Assembly: GCA_900112915.1 (NCBI GenBank)
Contig: FONK01000013.1
Location: forward strand, 1-51,998
Reading direction: 5' to 3'
DNA length: 51,998 bases
DNA from: Peptostreptococcaceae bacterium pGA-8
GTDB lineage: Bacteria; Bacillota; Clostridia; Peptostreptococcales; Anaerovoracaceae
Below the pieces are notes generated by a model that saw nothing but the letters and a program-made list of their open reading frames with translations, did no database searches and was not told the DNA's origin. The position numbers and the translations under genes were made by a program. Of this stretch, positions 36,070-44,890 are shown piece after piece (position 1 is the stretch's first letter; every line of letters starts with the position of its first letter).

Positions 36070-37483
36070 GCTAACCTTGCTTTTTCAGCGAGATGACAAT
36101 TCTAAGCTGCCCCTTTACATGCAGCTTTATGGATATATTAAAGCGGAAATTACAAACGGGCATATTACTGCAGGAGAGCGATTACCTGCCATTAGAAGGG
36201 CTGCGAAGGATCTCTCCCTTAGTCTTACAACCATTGAAATGGCATATAGTCAGCTCCTTGTCGAAGGCTATGTAATAAGCAAGCCTCAATCGGGCTACTA
36301 TGTGACGGATATTTTGATTAGAGAGGGTAAGGATAAGGGCAAAGGCAGCCTAAGCTCCGACCCCTTTAAGCTCTCCGCCTACAGCTTTGATTCCGAAAAC
36401 CTCATTTATGATCCAAGCTGTTTTGACTTCATTAAGTGGAAGAAGGCTGCGTCCAGAGTTTTTACAGAGTATGCGCACATGCTCTTCTTCGGCAGCGATC
36501 CCCAAGGCGAGGCTGTTTTGCGCTATGAAATATCAAAATACGCCTACTCCTCCCGTGGCGTTGTCTGCACCCCTGACCAAATAGTCATCGGAGCAGGTAC
36601 ACAGCAGCTTACGACTCATTTGTCCAGAATTATGAGGAAGATGCCTATAAATAACATTTGTACCGAAACGCCGGGATACCTGCCGATACAAAAGATTTTG
36701 GAGGATACAGGCTTTGCAATTACGAAAATCCCCGTGGATGATGATGGAATTCAGGTGGATAAGCTGCCTACAAATATCCCCTCTGCGGTTTATGTAAGTC
36801 CCAATAATCAATTCCCTACCGGCGCAGTAATGCCCATAGCCAGGCGTTATCAGCTTCTCAACTGGGCGAAGGATAACAACAGCTATATTATTGAAGACGA
36901 TTATGACAGTGAGCTCAGGTACTTCGGGAAGCCGATTCCGGCACTTCAGGGACTTTGGGACAACTCAAGGGTTGTGTATCTGGGAAGCTTTTCCAGCACC
37001 CTCTTCCCTGCAATTAGAATAAGCTATATGGTTCTCCCGGAAGATATGGCGGGAATATTCCATTCCTTTAAGCAGGACTACACACAGACCTGCTCCAAGG
37101 CTGAGCAGCTAACCTTGGCACTCTTTATGGAGGAAGGTCATTATTTAAAAGGCATAAAGCGGATGAGAAATCTTTATAGCCAAAAGCTGGCTGTTTGTAT
37201 AAAGTCGATTAACACTCACGGCAAAGGCTTTGTAACGGCTGTGAATACCAACTCGGGTCTCAATATAATATTGATGGTGGAAACGGGCGAGCATGCTCAT
37301 GTGCTCTGTAAAAGAGCAAGGGAATCGGGTGCCTATGTTGAAGCCATTACATCAGAGCGGGAAATTTCCCAGGATTTGGATAGCAGCAGTAAGGCTCTTG
37401 CCTTTTACTACAGTCGAATCCCCCTTGAGCAGCTGGACGAGGTTATTAAAAAGGTTATTGATAGCTGGACACAGTTAAAATAG
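36062..37483 (+). CDS. second MocR-type regulator, also lacking the PLP lysine
   Basis: The 473-residue protein has a GntR winged helix (about 10-82; LPAIRRAAKDLSLSLTTIEMAY region) and an aminotransferase-like domain (about 115-470). The PLP-pocket motif IIEDDYDSELRY (276-287) is kept, so the Asp and Tyr that contact PLP are present. The Schiff-base lysine in SFSK is Ser312 here (GSFSSTLFPA). PLP, if bound, would not be covalent. It overlaps the patatin gene by 8 nt and precedes a nitroreductase gene by 23 nt. Possible targets are this operon itself. Confidence 0.85.
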   Translation: MSKLTLLFQRDDNSKLPLYMQLYGYIKAEITNGHITAGERLPAIRRAAKDLSLSLTTIEMAYSQLLVEGYVISKPQSGYYVTDILIREGKDKGKGSLSSDPFKLSAYSFDSENLIYDPSCFDFIKWKKAASRVFTEYAHMLFFGSDPQGEAVLRYEISKYAYSSRGVVCTPDQIVIGAGTQQLTTHLSRIMRKMPINNICTETPGYLPIQKILEDTGFAITKIPVDDDGIQVDKLPTNIPSAVYVSPNNQFPTGAVMPIARRYQLLNWAKDNNSYIIEDDYDSELRYFGKPIPALQGLWDNSRVVYLGSFSSTLFPAIRISYMVLPEDMAGIFHSFKQDYTQTCSKAEQLTLALFMEEGHYLKGIKRMRNLYSQKLAVCIKSINTHGKGFVTAVNTNSGLNIILMVETGEHAHVLCKRARESGAYVEAITSEREISQDLDSSSKALAFYYSRIPLEQLDEVIKKVIDSWTQLK

Positions 37484-37506
37484 ATTAAATAAAAAGGAGA
37501 AATATC

Positions 37507-38163
37507 ATGGAATTACAAGCAGTTATTGAAAAGAGACAGAGCATTAGAAGATACAAAGAAGGAGATGTTCCAAAGGAGCATATTGAAGAAATGGTTAGGG
37601 CTGCCGGCTTGGCGCCTTCCGGAAAAAACATCCAAAACTGGCATTTTGTCGTGATTAAGGACAAGGCCATAATGGAAAAAATGGCCGCAGCCATTAAGGC
37701 TAAGAACGAAGAAATGGTAGCGGAAATGATGAAGGTGGATGAAGCTAAGGCTCTAAGGTTTGAGAAGTTTGCCAAGAACTTCACCCTGTTCTTCGTGAAT
37801 GCCCCTGTGCTGACAGTGGTAATGAGCAAGGTCTATACTCCTTCAGGATATAATGAATATAAGCTAATCGGTGCTGACGACGAAACCTTGAAGGATCTTC
37901 TTCACCACAGAAATCCCGGAATGCAGAGCCTTGGTGCCGCTATTGAAAACTTCTATTTGAGGGCTGTTGACTTAGGCTACGGCCTTTGCTGGCTGACCAG
38001 CGCCAATTACGCTGCTGCGGCATTGGAAAAAATTCTAAAGGAGGACTGCGGATTTGAAAAGGAAGGCTACTTCCTTGCCGCACTTCTATCCATCGGAGTG
38101 CCTGAGGATAATCAAAAGAGTCCTGCAAAGCTACCGGTGGAAGAGATTCTAACTTATGTTTAA
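37507..38163 (+). CDS. nitroreductase-family flavoprotein
   Basis: The 218-residue protein of the nitroreductase/FRase fold uses FMN as a dimer and reduces nitro compounds, quinones or other acceptors with NAD(P)H. The N-terminal RQSIRRY phosphate-binding motif, APSGKNIQNWHF and the C-terminal GVPEDNQ are present. The length is usual. AAAAGGAG precedes the ATG. It lies between a MocR gene and a NusG-II protein gene, and overlaps the latter by 8 nt. The physiological substrate cannot be told. Confidence 0.9.
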   Translation: MELQAVIEKRQSIRRYKEGDVPKEHIEEMVRAAGLAPSGKNIQNWHFVVIKDKAIMEKMAAAIKAKNEEMVAEMMKVDEAKALRFEKFAKNFTLFFVNAPVLTVVMSKVYTPSGYNEYKLIGADDETLKDLLHHRNPGMQSLGAAIENFYLRAVDLGYGLCWLTSANYAAAALEKILKEDCGFEKEGYFLAALLSIGVPEDNQKSPAKLPVEEILTYV

Positions 38164-38527
38164 AAAGGTTATTACAAAGGCGGATATAGTTTTATTTATA
38201 GTAATATTGGTTCTTGGTACAGCTATATCCGCTTACGCCTTCGTAGGCGGCGACAAGGGTGAAGAGGTTGTCATCAAGGTTCGGGGTGTAGAACAGGGCA
38301 GATATAAGCTGAGTGAAAACAAGTCCATCGACCTTAAACAGCACTCCCACACCAATACTGTTTTGATAAAGGATGGTAAGGTGAAGATGAAGTATTCCGA
38401 CTGCAATAACCAAAATTGCGTTCATCAGGGTGAAATCAGCCGAACCAACGAGTCAATCGTTTGTCTCCCTAACCGTGTTTCCATTGAAATCGTAGGAGGA
38501 GAGGGGGTTGATGACCTTGCAAAATAG
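38156..38527 (+). CDS. NusG domain II-containing protein
   Basis: The 123-residue protein has an N-terminal membrane helix (about 9-29) and an outside domain of the NusG domain II family. Two Cys in SDCNNQNCVHQGEI are conserved in the family. Such proteins often occur beside Gx-type transporters and flavin-linked membrane complexes in clostridia. It overlaps both neighbours, so it is translationally coupled to the Gx transporter gene. The function is unknown. Confidence 0.85.
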   Translation: MFKKVITKADIVLFIVILVLGTAISAYAFVGGDKGEEVVIKVRGVEQGRYKLSENKSIDLKQHSHTNTVLIKDGKVKMKYSDCNNQNCVHQGEISRTNESIVCLPNRVSIEIVGGEGVDDLAK

Positions 38528-39062
38528 CAATAGCAGCATGGGGCGAAATCCCATATCTCGAACTTCAAAGTCTTCAATCATAGCAAAGGGAGCCATATTA
38601 ACAACCCTCGCCCTTATTTTTACCTATGTCGAATTTTTAATTCCGTACAGCACAGGCATACCCGGGGTTAAACTGGGTCTTGCCAATTTGGTTATAATAT
38701 TTGCCGTTTATCACATGGGAGCAAAGGAGTCGCTTACGATAAATCTGGTGAGAATTCTAATTGCAGGCCTGCTTTTTTCCGGACTTTTCGGGGCTATGTA
38801 TTCCCTTGCCGGCGGACTTTTAAGTCTTGCTGTAATGCTGCTTTTGAAAAAAACAGGTGTCTTCAGTATGATCGGTGTCAGCATGGCAGGAGGAGTTTTT
38901 CATAATCTGGGTCAGCTTCTTATTGCCTCATTTTTAGTGTCAAATCTGAAAATGTTTGTTTACTTCCCCATACTCCTTTTTTCAGGTCTTGCCAGCGGCA
39001 TAGCTATAGGCATTGCCGCCTACATAATTGACCAAAAAATCCCACAGCATTTGAAAGGATGA
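38511..39062 (+). CDS. Gx transporter family membrane protein (heptaprenyl diphosphate synthase component I-like)
   Basis: The 183-residue protein has about five hydrophobic helices (from residue 28 on) and matches the family named after heptaprenyl diphosphate synthase component I. That family is now thought to be ECF-like S-component transporters. Family blocks are PGVKLGLANLVIIFA near 53 and GGVFHNLGQLL near 128. ATG 38511 is preferred over a TTG codon just before it; GGAGG lies upstream. It overlaps the NusG-II gene by 17 nt. The substrate is unknown; isoprenoid synthesis is unlikely from the fold. Confidence 0.82.
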   Translation: MTLQNSNSSMGRNPISRTSKSSIIAKGAILTTLALIFTYVEFLIPYSTGIPGVKLGLANLVIIFAVYHMGAKESLTINLVRILIAGLLFSGLFGAMYSLAGGLLSLAVMLLLKKTGVFSMIGVSMAGGVFHNLGQLLIASFLVSNLKMFVYFPILLFSGLASGIAIGIAAYIIDQKIPQHLKG

Positions 39063-39067
39063 ATTCA

Positions 39068-40936
39068 ATGAGAAAAGAACTGGTTAACATTAGAAAAGAA
39101 ATGGAAGCTGCCGGTGTTGATGTTTATTACATTCCCATGTCAGACTTTCATGGTTCAGAATACATAGCAGACCACTTCAAGGCTATAAGATATATTTCAG
39201 GCTTCACCGGCTCTGCCGGTGAGCTTTTGATTTTTCATGAGGATGCCTATCTTTGGACTGATGGGAGATACCATATTCAGGCTGAAAATGAGCTTGAAGG
39301 TTCAGGTATTTCTCTGATGAAAATGGGTAATGACCATGTTCCAAGCCTGGAGAAATTCCTCAGCGAAAGGTTGAAGCATGGAGAAATTGTCGGCTTTGAC
39401 TCAAGAGTTGTTTCAGGTAGTAAATTCGACTCTTTTGCAGATGTTTTGGGCGATAAAGGAATTTTTGTCAACTATAATTTAGATTTAGTTGACATTATTT
39501 GGAATGAGCGTCCCGGCATTCCTATGAAGGAAATTAAGCAAATCGGCCTAGGCAAAAGCGGTCAAAATTATAAAAACAAGATAAAAGCCCTTAAAGATGA
39601 AATGAAAGCCGCAGATATTGACTGTCTCCTTCTCACTAAGCCGGATGACATCGCATGGCTCTTCAATCTTCGTGGTTCCGATATAGATTACAACCCTGTT
39701 TTCTATTCCTATGCTTTAATTAAAGATGATGAAACAGCCCCTTACAGCGTCAGGCTGTATATACAGGATCCTGATTCCGCCCTTTATCTTGTGGACAGCA
39801 ATGTGGGGCTTTCTGATTACAGTAACATTCACAAGGACTTAGAGGAGCTTCCTGAGGGCTCACAAATAGGCCTTGATTTTGATTACACCTCTGTAAAGCT
39901 GATAAAATCCATTCCCGGAGCTTGCAAAATAATCCCTATGCCAAGTCCGGCAACTAAGCTGAAGGCTATTAAAAATCCTATAGAGATTTCAGCCACAAAA
40001 AAAATTCACATAGATGATGGTCGTGCCATGGTTCGATTTATCTGCTGGCTGAAAAGTCAGTTCGGCGGTACGGAGCTTTCCGACGCCGAGAAGTTGGCGG
40101 AATTTAGAGCTGAAGGTGACAGCTCGGTTACGGAGCTTTCCGCTGCCGAAAAGTTAGCCCAGTTCAGAGCTGAAAGCTCCGCATATATCGGAGCCAGCTT
40201 CTCGACGATCTCAGCCTATGGTCCGAGCGGTGCCGTTGTTCATTATGCTGCCGGCACCGGTGATGATGCCGACTGTTGTGACGGGGATGTGGATGTTTTT
40301 GCAGTTGGGGAGCACAACAGGAGGCTTCGCAGCCAGGGTTTCTACTTGGTGGATTCCGGCGGGCAGTATGATGGCGGGACTACGGATATTACCAGAACCG
40401 TGGCTCTCGGACCCCTTACTGATGAGATGAAGAGACACTACACGGCAGTTCTCAAGGGACATATAGCTTTAGCTACGGCAGAATTTTCTCCCGATACAAC
40501 GGGAGCTGAGCTGGATGCCGTCGCCAGAGCGCATGTAAATGCTGTAGGCGAAAACTATAATCATGGCACAGGTCATGGCGTCGGACATATGCTTTGTGTC
40601 CACGAGGGTCCTGTTTCCATAAGTCCGAGAGAAAAAACAGGGACTTTTAAGCCCGGCATGATTACATCAAACGAACCGGGAATTTATATACCCGGCAAGT
40701 ATGGTATCAGAATCGAAGATGAAATGCTTTGCATACCAAGGGGCGAAAGCAACCTCGCCTTCACTTCAATAACTTGCTGCCCATTTGAAAGAGATGCCAT
40801 TGACATATCAATGCTTTCAGAAAAAGAAGTTAACTACATCAACGAGTACCACAGTAATGTTTATGAAAAGCTGGCACCTCTTTTGTCAGAGGAAGAACGC
40901 CAATGGCTGGAGAAGGCTTGCAAGCCTGTAAAGTAA
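39068..40936 (+). CDS. pepP: Xaa-Pro aminopeptidase (aminopeptidase P, M24B) with an internal duplication
   Basis: This 622-residue metallopeptidase removes N-terminal residues before proline. It has two creatinase-like N-terminal domains (about 1-310) and a pita-bread catalytic domain. The metal ligands are D429 (VDSGG), D440 (TDITRT), H503 (GTGHGVGH), the Glu of NEPG and the Glu of RIEDE. The ATG at 39068 is preferred over one three codons upstream because AAAGGA then has 8-nt spacing. A 20-residue segment, TELSxAEKLAxFRAE, is duplicated in tandem (about 335-374) at the join to the catalytic domain. It is last in the patatin operon. Confidence 0.93.
   Translation: MRKELVNIRKEMEAAGVDVYYIPMSDFHGSEYIADHFKAIRYISGFTGSAGELLIFHEDAYLWTDGRYHIQAENELEGSGISLMKMGNDHVPSLEKFLSERLKHGEIVGFDSRVVSGSKFDSFADVLGDKGIFVNYNLDLVDIIWNERPGIPMKEIKQIGLGKSGQNYKNKIKALKDEMKAADIDCLLLTKPDDIAWLFNLRGSDIDYNPVFYSYALIKDDETAPYSVRLYIQDPDSALYLVDSNVGLSDYSNIHKDLEELPEGSQIGLDFDYTSVKLIKSIPGACKIIPMPSPATKLKAIKNPIEISATKKIHIDDGRAMVRFICWLKSQFGGTELSDAEKLAEFRAEGDSSVTELSAAEKLAQFRAESSAYIGASFSTISAYGPSGAVVHYAAGTGDDADCCDGDVDVFAVGEHNRRLRSQGFYLVDSGGQYDGGTTDITRTVALGPLTDEMKRHYTAVLKGHIALATAEFSPDTTGAELDAVARAHVNAVGENYNHGTGHGVGHMLCVHEGPVSISPREKTGTFKPGMITSNEPGIYIPGKYGIRIEDEMLCIPRGESNLAFTSITCCPFERDAIDISMLSEKEVNYINEYHSNVYEKLAPLLSEEERQWLEKACKPVK
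40070..40189 (+). repeat. 60-bp tandem duplication inside pepP
   Basis: Two copies of a 60-bp unit (40070-40129 and 40130-40189) keep the reading frame. Over 40081-40110 against 40141-40170, 22 of 30 bases match, and the preceding CGGAGCTTTC is identical. Each copy encodes TELS-x-AEKLA-x-FRAE. Confidence 0.9.
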
Positions 40937-40957
40937 GACAGCATGTTAAATAACATA

Positions 40958-41022
40958 TACAAAGAGTGTCTACAAAGAGTGTCTATAAAGCGTGGCTATG
41001 AAGAGTGGCTGTAAAGAACAGA
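40958..41022. repeat. 13-bp tandem repeat between convergent genes
   Basis: Five head-to-tail 13-bp units start at 40958, 40971, 40984, 40997 and 41010. The first two are identical (TACAAAGAGTGTC), the next two differ at 2-3 bases (TATAAAGCGTGGC, TATGAAGAGTGGC) and the last is degenerate. The period is not a multiple of three and the block lies outside coding sequence. A small palindrome, ATGTTA-AA-TAACAT, precedes it near 40944-40957. Confidence 0.85.
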
Positions 41023-41031
41023 TGAAAATTC

Positions 41032-42414
41032 TCATTTGCTATATTTTGCTGCCAAAATTCTTGCCACCATTACCCCGCTTGCACTAGCCTGAGATAGAGA
41101 ATGAGTTACACCGGAACCGTCGCCTAAGGCGTATAAGCCCTTGACCGATGTTTCCAGGTTCTTATCAACCATAACCTTTGAATTATAAAATTTTACCTCA
41201 ACACCGTATAGCAAGGTGTCTTCATTGGCTGTTCCCGGCGCAATTTTGTCCAGGGCATATATCATTTCAATTATATCGTCAAGCTGGCGTTTTGGAATCA
41301 CCAGGGATAAATCCCCTGCAGTGGCATTCAGAGTAGGCACTGTAAAGCATTTTTCCATTCTTCTCTCGCTGCTTCTACGGCCTTTGACCAAATCTCCGAA
41401 CCTCTGCATAAGCACTCCGCCTCCCAGCATATTGGACAGTCTCGCAATGGACTCACCATATTCGTTGCTATCCTCAAATGGCTCTGTAAAGCTATTTGAT
41501 ACCAATAGGGCAAAATTTGTATTGCCGGTCAAAAGACTCTCATCGGCATAGCTGTGTCCATTAACAGTTACGATACCATTGGTATTTTCCGATACAACCT
41601 CCCCATACGGGTTCATGCAGAAGGTTCTTACCAAGTCCCCATACTGTTTTGTCTTATAAACAATCTTACTTTCATAGACATCATCGGTGATGTGCTTGAA
41701 AATTTCAGCAGGAAGTTCAACTCTCACACCAATGTCTACACGATTTTTTCTCTGTTCTATTCCGAAGGCTGTACAAATCTTTGACACCCACTTGGAGCCC
41801 GAACGGCCTGTAGCCAAAATCATATCCTCGCAGACAAACTCTTCGTCCTTCGTAATCACATGAAAAAATCCATCTTCATCCTGCCTTACATCCTCTATAT
41901 CGGTATAGAAAAGCGTGTCCACACGACCCTTAATGTAATCAAATATTTTGCTCAAAATCCTTACATTTCTGTCTGTGCCAAGATGTCTGACCTTTGCTTC
42001 AAGGAGATGTAAGTCGTACTTCAGACACTCAGTCCTGAGCGCCTTGTTCGCTGTAGAAAAAAGCTTAGCCTCATCTCCTCCCATGGAGCAAAGGACGCTA
42101 TCCACATATTCCATAAGCTCCATAGCCTCTTTCTCTCCGATGTATTTATGTAAATCGCCACCAAACTGAGTGGTTATATTGTATTTACCATCGGAAAGTG
42201 TCCCTGCGCCGCCATATCCGTTCATTATGTGACATGGAGAGCATTTTATACATTTAGGCGTTCTGCCGGCTTTGATTGGGCAAAGACGCTTTTCCAGGGG
42301 TGCTCCCCTGTCTATCATCAAAATATTGGCGTTATTATCTATCTTCGTAAGCTCATAAGCCATAAATACACCGGCTGCACCTGCACCGGCTATTACAATA
42401 TCATATTTCTTCAT
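41032..42414 (-). CDS. FAD-dependent dehydrogenase with Cys cluster (COG2509-like)
   Basis: The 460-residue flavoprotein has an N-terminal FAD motif GAGAAG (10-15), a second dinucleotide motif LATGRSG in the middle and a C-terminal GLYALGDGSG. After the FAD motif, Cys45, 55, 58 and 61 (C-x9-C-x2-C-x2-C), followed by GYGGAGTLSDGK, suggest an Fe-S or metal site; this pattern is usual in the family. Its substrate is unknown. It stands alone and is convergent with pepP. Confidence 0.82.
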   Translation of the reverse strand: MKKYDIVIAGAGAAGVFMAYELTKIDNNANILMIDRGAPLEKRLCPIKAGRTPKCIKCSPCHIMNGYGGAGTLSDGKYNITTQFGGDLHKYIGEKEAMELMEYVDSVLCSMGGDEAKLFSTANKALRTECLKYDLHLLEAKVRHLGTDRNVRILSKIFDYIKGRVDTLFYTDIEDVRQDEDGFFHVITKDEEFVCEDMILATGRSGSKWVSKICTAFGIEQRKNRVDIGVRVELPAEIFKHITDDVYESKIVYKTKQYGDLVRTFCMNPYGEVVSENTNGIVTVNGHSYADESLLTGNTNFALLVSNSFTEPFEDSNEYGESIARLSNMLGGGVLMQRFGDLVKGRRSSERRMEKCFTVPTLNATAGDLSLVIPKRQLDDIIEMIYALDKIAPGTANEDTLLYGVEVKFYNSKVMVDKNLETSVKGLYALGDGSGVTHSLSQASASGVMVARILAAKYSK

Positions 42415-42443
42415 TTATTTCCTCTATTAAAACTTCAAGCAGA

Positions 42444-42476
42444 AAATCCCTGAAAACGCAATGTTTCCAGGGATTT
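42444..42476 (-). terminator. terminator after rpsI
   Basis: A 14-bp stem with one mismatch (42444-42457 with 42463-42476; core AAATCCCTG / CAGGGATTT) is followed on the minus strand by TTCTGCTTG and a later TTTTA. It lies 27 nt past the rpsI stop. Confidence 0.8.
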
Positions 42477-42502
42477 GAAAGCCACTAATAAATTTGCATC
42501 TA

Positions 42503-42898
42503 TTAACGTTTGCTGAACTGAGAAGCTCTTCTTGCCTTCTTTAGTCCGTACTTCTTTCTTTCCTTCATTCTCGGGTCTCTGGTTAAGAAACCTGCCGCCT
42601 TAAGAGCCGGTCTGAATTCTTCCTTATCAGCTACACAAAGAGCTCTGGAAATACCATGTCTAAGTGCTCCTGCCTGACCTGTGAAGCCACCGCCTCTAAC
42701 TGTAGCAACCACGTCGTACTTGCCTTCGCAGCCTGCAACAGCGAAAGGTCTTCTAACCTCTCTCTTAACGATTTCCATTCCAAAGTAATCTTCCAAGTCT
42801 TTCTTGTTAACTGTAATCTTACCTGTTCCAGGGATCAATCTAACTCTAGCAACAGAAGACTTTCTTCTGCCGGTTCCTTGAAATTGCATTTTTGCCAT
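42503..42898 (-). CDS. rpsI: 30S ribosomal protein S9
   Basis: The 131-residue S9 has the standard length. [14 protein letters not shown] at the N-terminus and [17 protein letters not shown] with the terminal SKR tail, which reaches the P-site tRNA, are present. It follows rplM by 20 nt in the usual L13-S9 operon. Confidence 0.98.
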   Translation of the reverse strand: MAKMQFQGTGRRKSSVARVRLIPGTGKITVNKKDLEDYFGMEIVKREVRRPFAVAGCEGKYDVVATVRGGGFTGQAGALRHGISRALCVADKEEFRPALKAAGFLTRDPRMKERKKYGLKKARRASQFSKR

Positions 42899-42918
42899 TG
42901 TCTAATTCCTCCCTTTCC

Positions 42919-43347
42919 TTAAAATTCCAGTTTCTCAGGCTTCTGTGCCACATGCTGATGCTCAGGGCCTGCATAAACTTTTAACTTCTTGAACATCTGT
43001 CTGCCCAGCTTACCATTTGGAAGCATTCCCTTAACAGCATGTCTGATAATCTCTTCCGGTTTCTTAGCCTGTAGCTTTTCAAAGGTGATTTCTCTCAGGC
43101 CACCCGGGTATCCGGTATGTCTCTTGTAAATCTTTTCTTTTCTCTTCTTGCCTGTAACTGCGATTTTCTCAGCATTTACAATGATTACATAGTCTCCGCA
43201 ATCAACATGAGGAGTAAAAGTCGGTTTATTCTTGCCTCTCAAAACAGAAGCAACCTCAGATGCAAGCCTACCTAAAGTCTTGCCATCGGCATCAACAACG
43301 TACCATTTACGCTGTACTTCAGCCGGTTTTGCAATAAATGATTTCAT
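42919..43347 (-). CDS. rplM: 50S ribosomal protein L13
   Basis: The 142-residue L13 has the normal length. [16 protein letters not shown] near the N-terminus and [12 protein letters not shown] in the middle are diagnostic. It is the first gene of the rplM-rpsI operon, and a structured leader with its own promoter lies upstream, suggesting autoregulation by L13. Confidence 0.98.
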   Translation of the reverse strand: MKSFIAKPAEVQRKWYVVDADGKTLGRLASEVASVLRGKNKPTFTPHVDCGDYVIIVNAEKIAVTGKKRKEKIYKRHTGYPGGLREITFEKLQAKKPEEIIRHAVKGMLPNGKLGRQMFKKLKVYAGPEHQHVAQKPEKLEF

Positions 43348-43530
43348 TATTCTTCCTTTCTACCTACTGCGATTTCCTGCTAACAAAAAATCTTCTTCGG
43401 CTCTGCTTACTGGAATTTCAACTGCATATAGCGGCAAAAATTCTTTTCAGCATTACTAAAATTTGATTTAGTTTGCACGGTCACGGACGGAAAGCCCATC
43501 CTAACCTGCAAAATACGCATAGTGCAACAT
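43348..43530 (-). ncRNA. L13-leader-like 5' UTR
   Basis: The leader of rplM folds near its 5' end. On the minus strand TTGCAC pairs with GTGCAA, closing a stem in which AGGTTAGGATGGG faces CCGTCCGTGACCG. A structured leader in this place is known for rplM in Firmicutes (L13 leader), where it is thought to bind L13. The assignment comes from position and pairing, not from a covariance search. Confidence 0.5.
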
Positions 43531-43532
43531 TT

Positions 43533-43561
43533 ATTTTACAATAGTTAAAATCAAAAATCAA
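43533..43561 (-). promoter_or_regulatory. rplM-rpsI promoter
   Basis: The minus strand has TTGATT (43556-43561), a 17-nt spacer and TAAAAT (43533-43538), placing the start about 180 nt before rplM. The -35 directly abuts the tyrS stop codon region (43565). Confidence 0.65.
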
Positions 43562-43564
43562 CTA

Positions 43565-44890
43565 TTATTTAACAACTACCTTGTGGAATTTTTTCTTACC
43601 CTTCTGAATCAGAAGCTGTCCGTCTTGTAAATTATCAAGAGTGACAAACATCTTCTTATCGGTTACCTTCTTGCCGTTTAGGGAAAGCCCGCCCTGCTCT
43701 ATGGTTCTAAAGCCTTCACCGTTGCTCGGTACAAGACCTATCTCCTTAATCAGAGATACCAGACCGATGCCCTCTCCGGTGAACTTATCAGCACTGAACT
43801 CAGTCGTCGGAATGTTAGCGCTGTCACCTCCGCCACCAAAGGCAGCACGAGCGCCGTCAAGAGCCTTCTTAGCTTCCTCTTCACCGTGAACCAGCTTGGT
43901 GATTTCAAAAGCCAGCACCTCTTTTGCTTTGTTAATTTCTGCACCCTCCAGGCTTGATAGACGGTTAACCTCATCCATAGGCAGGAAGGTCAACATTCTG
44001 AGGCACTTATTTACATCGGCGTCGGCAACATTTCTCCAGTACTGGAAGAACTCGAACACGGATGTTCTATCGGCATCAAGCCACAAAGCACCCTTCTGAG
44101 TTTTCCCCATCTTCTTTCCCTCGCTGGTAGTCAGAAGGGAGAATGTCATTCCATAAACCTGCTTGCCGATCATTTTTCTGGTAAGATCAACGCCGCCAAT
44201 TATGTTAGACCACTGGTCATTTCCACCGAACTCAATCTTAACATCAAAGTCCCTTGCCATTACCATAAAGTCATAGGACTGCATCAGCATGTAGTTGAAT
44301 TCAAAGAAGGATAAACCCTGCTCCATTCTTTGTTTGAAGCATTCCGCTCTAAGCATATTGTTCACGCTAAAGTGGGTGCCGACAGCTCTTATGAATTCTA
44401 CATAGTTAAGAGGCAGCAGCCATGAGGCATTATTGACAGCAACCGCCTTGCCGGTCTCCGGAGTTTTGTTCTCCTTACCCGGCCTGTAAACTCCGTTATT
44501 GCCTTCGTATTTCCACTGAGTATCAAAGTCCAGAAACTTGTCGAAAAGCTTGCTGAACTGCTTACAGTTATTGTCAATAGTTTCAGGAGTCATCATCTGT
44601 CTCATATCAGTTCTTCCTGAAGGGTCTCCGACCATGCCGGTACCGCCACCAATCAGCACAACCGGTGTGTGGCCATACTTTTGCATGTACATCATAATGA
44701 TTACCTGCATGAAATGTCCCACATGCAAGCAATCAGCAGTCGGATCAAATCCGATATAGAATTTAACCTTCTCTTCGCCGAGCATCTTTTTTACAGCTTC
44801 TTTGTCAGTAACCTGTTCAATAAATCCTCTTTCTTCGAGAACATCAAAAACATTTGTCTTATCGCTTACGCTATCCGGTATAAAATTCAT
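43565..44890 (-). CDS. tyrS: tyrosyl-tRNA synthetase
   Basis: The 441-residue class I synthetase charges tRNA-Tyr. The HIGH-type motif is HVGH (56-59) and the KMSKS-type motif is KMGKT (260-264), followed by an S4-like C-terminal RNA-binding domain (about 375-441). Compared from memory with E. coli TyrS there is an extra 20 or so residues at about 124-150 between FLDFD and VNNASWL, rich in Gly, Lys and Thr. It is the last gene of prfA-tsaC-rpiB-upp-tyrS, 21 nt after upp, so no room exists for a T-box leader. Confidence 0.96.
   Translation of the reverse strand: MNFIPDSVSDKTNVFDVLEERGFIEQVTDKEAVKKMLGEEKVKFYIGFDPTADCLHVGHFMQVIIMMYMQKYGHTPVVLIGGGTGMVGDPSGRTDMRQMMTPETIDNNCKQFSKLFDKFLDFDTQWKYEGNNGVYRPGKENKTPETGKAVAVNNASWLLPLNYVEFIRAVGTHFSVNNMLRAECFKQRMEQGLSFFEFNYMLMQSYDFMVMARDFDVKIEFGGNDQWSNIIGGVDLTRKMIGKQVYGMTFSLLTTSEGKKMGKTQKGALWLDADRTSVFEFFQYWRNVADADVNKCLRMLTFLPMDEVNRLSSLEGAEINKAKEVLAFEITKLVHGEEEAKKALDGARAAFGGGGDSANIPTTEFSADKFTGEGIGLVSLIKEIGLVPSNGEGFRTIEQGGLSLNGKKVTDKKMFVTLDNLQDGQLLIQKGKKKFHKVVVK

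Noticed and set aside
40958-41022. CRISPR array
   Set aside because: The units are 13 bp with no spacers and no cas genes are nearby; this is a simple tandem repeat.
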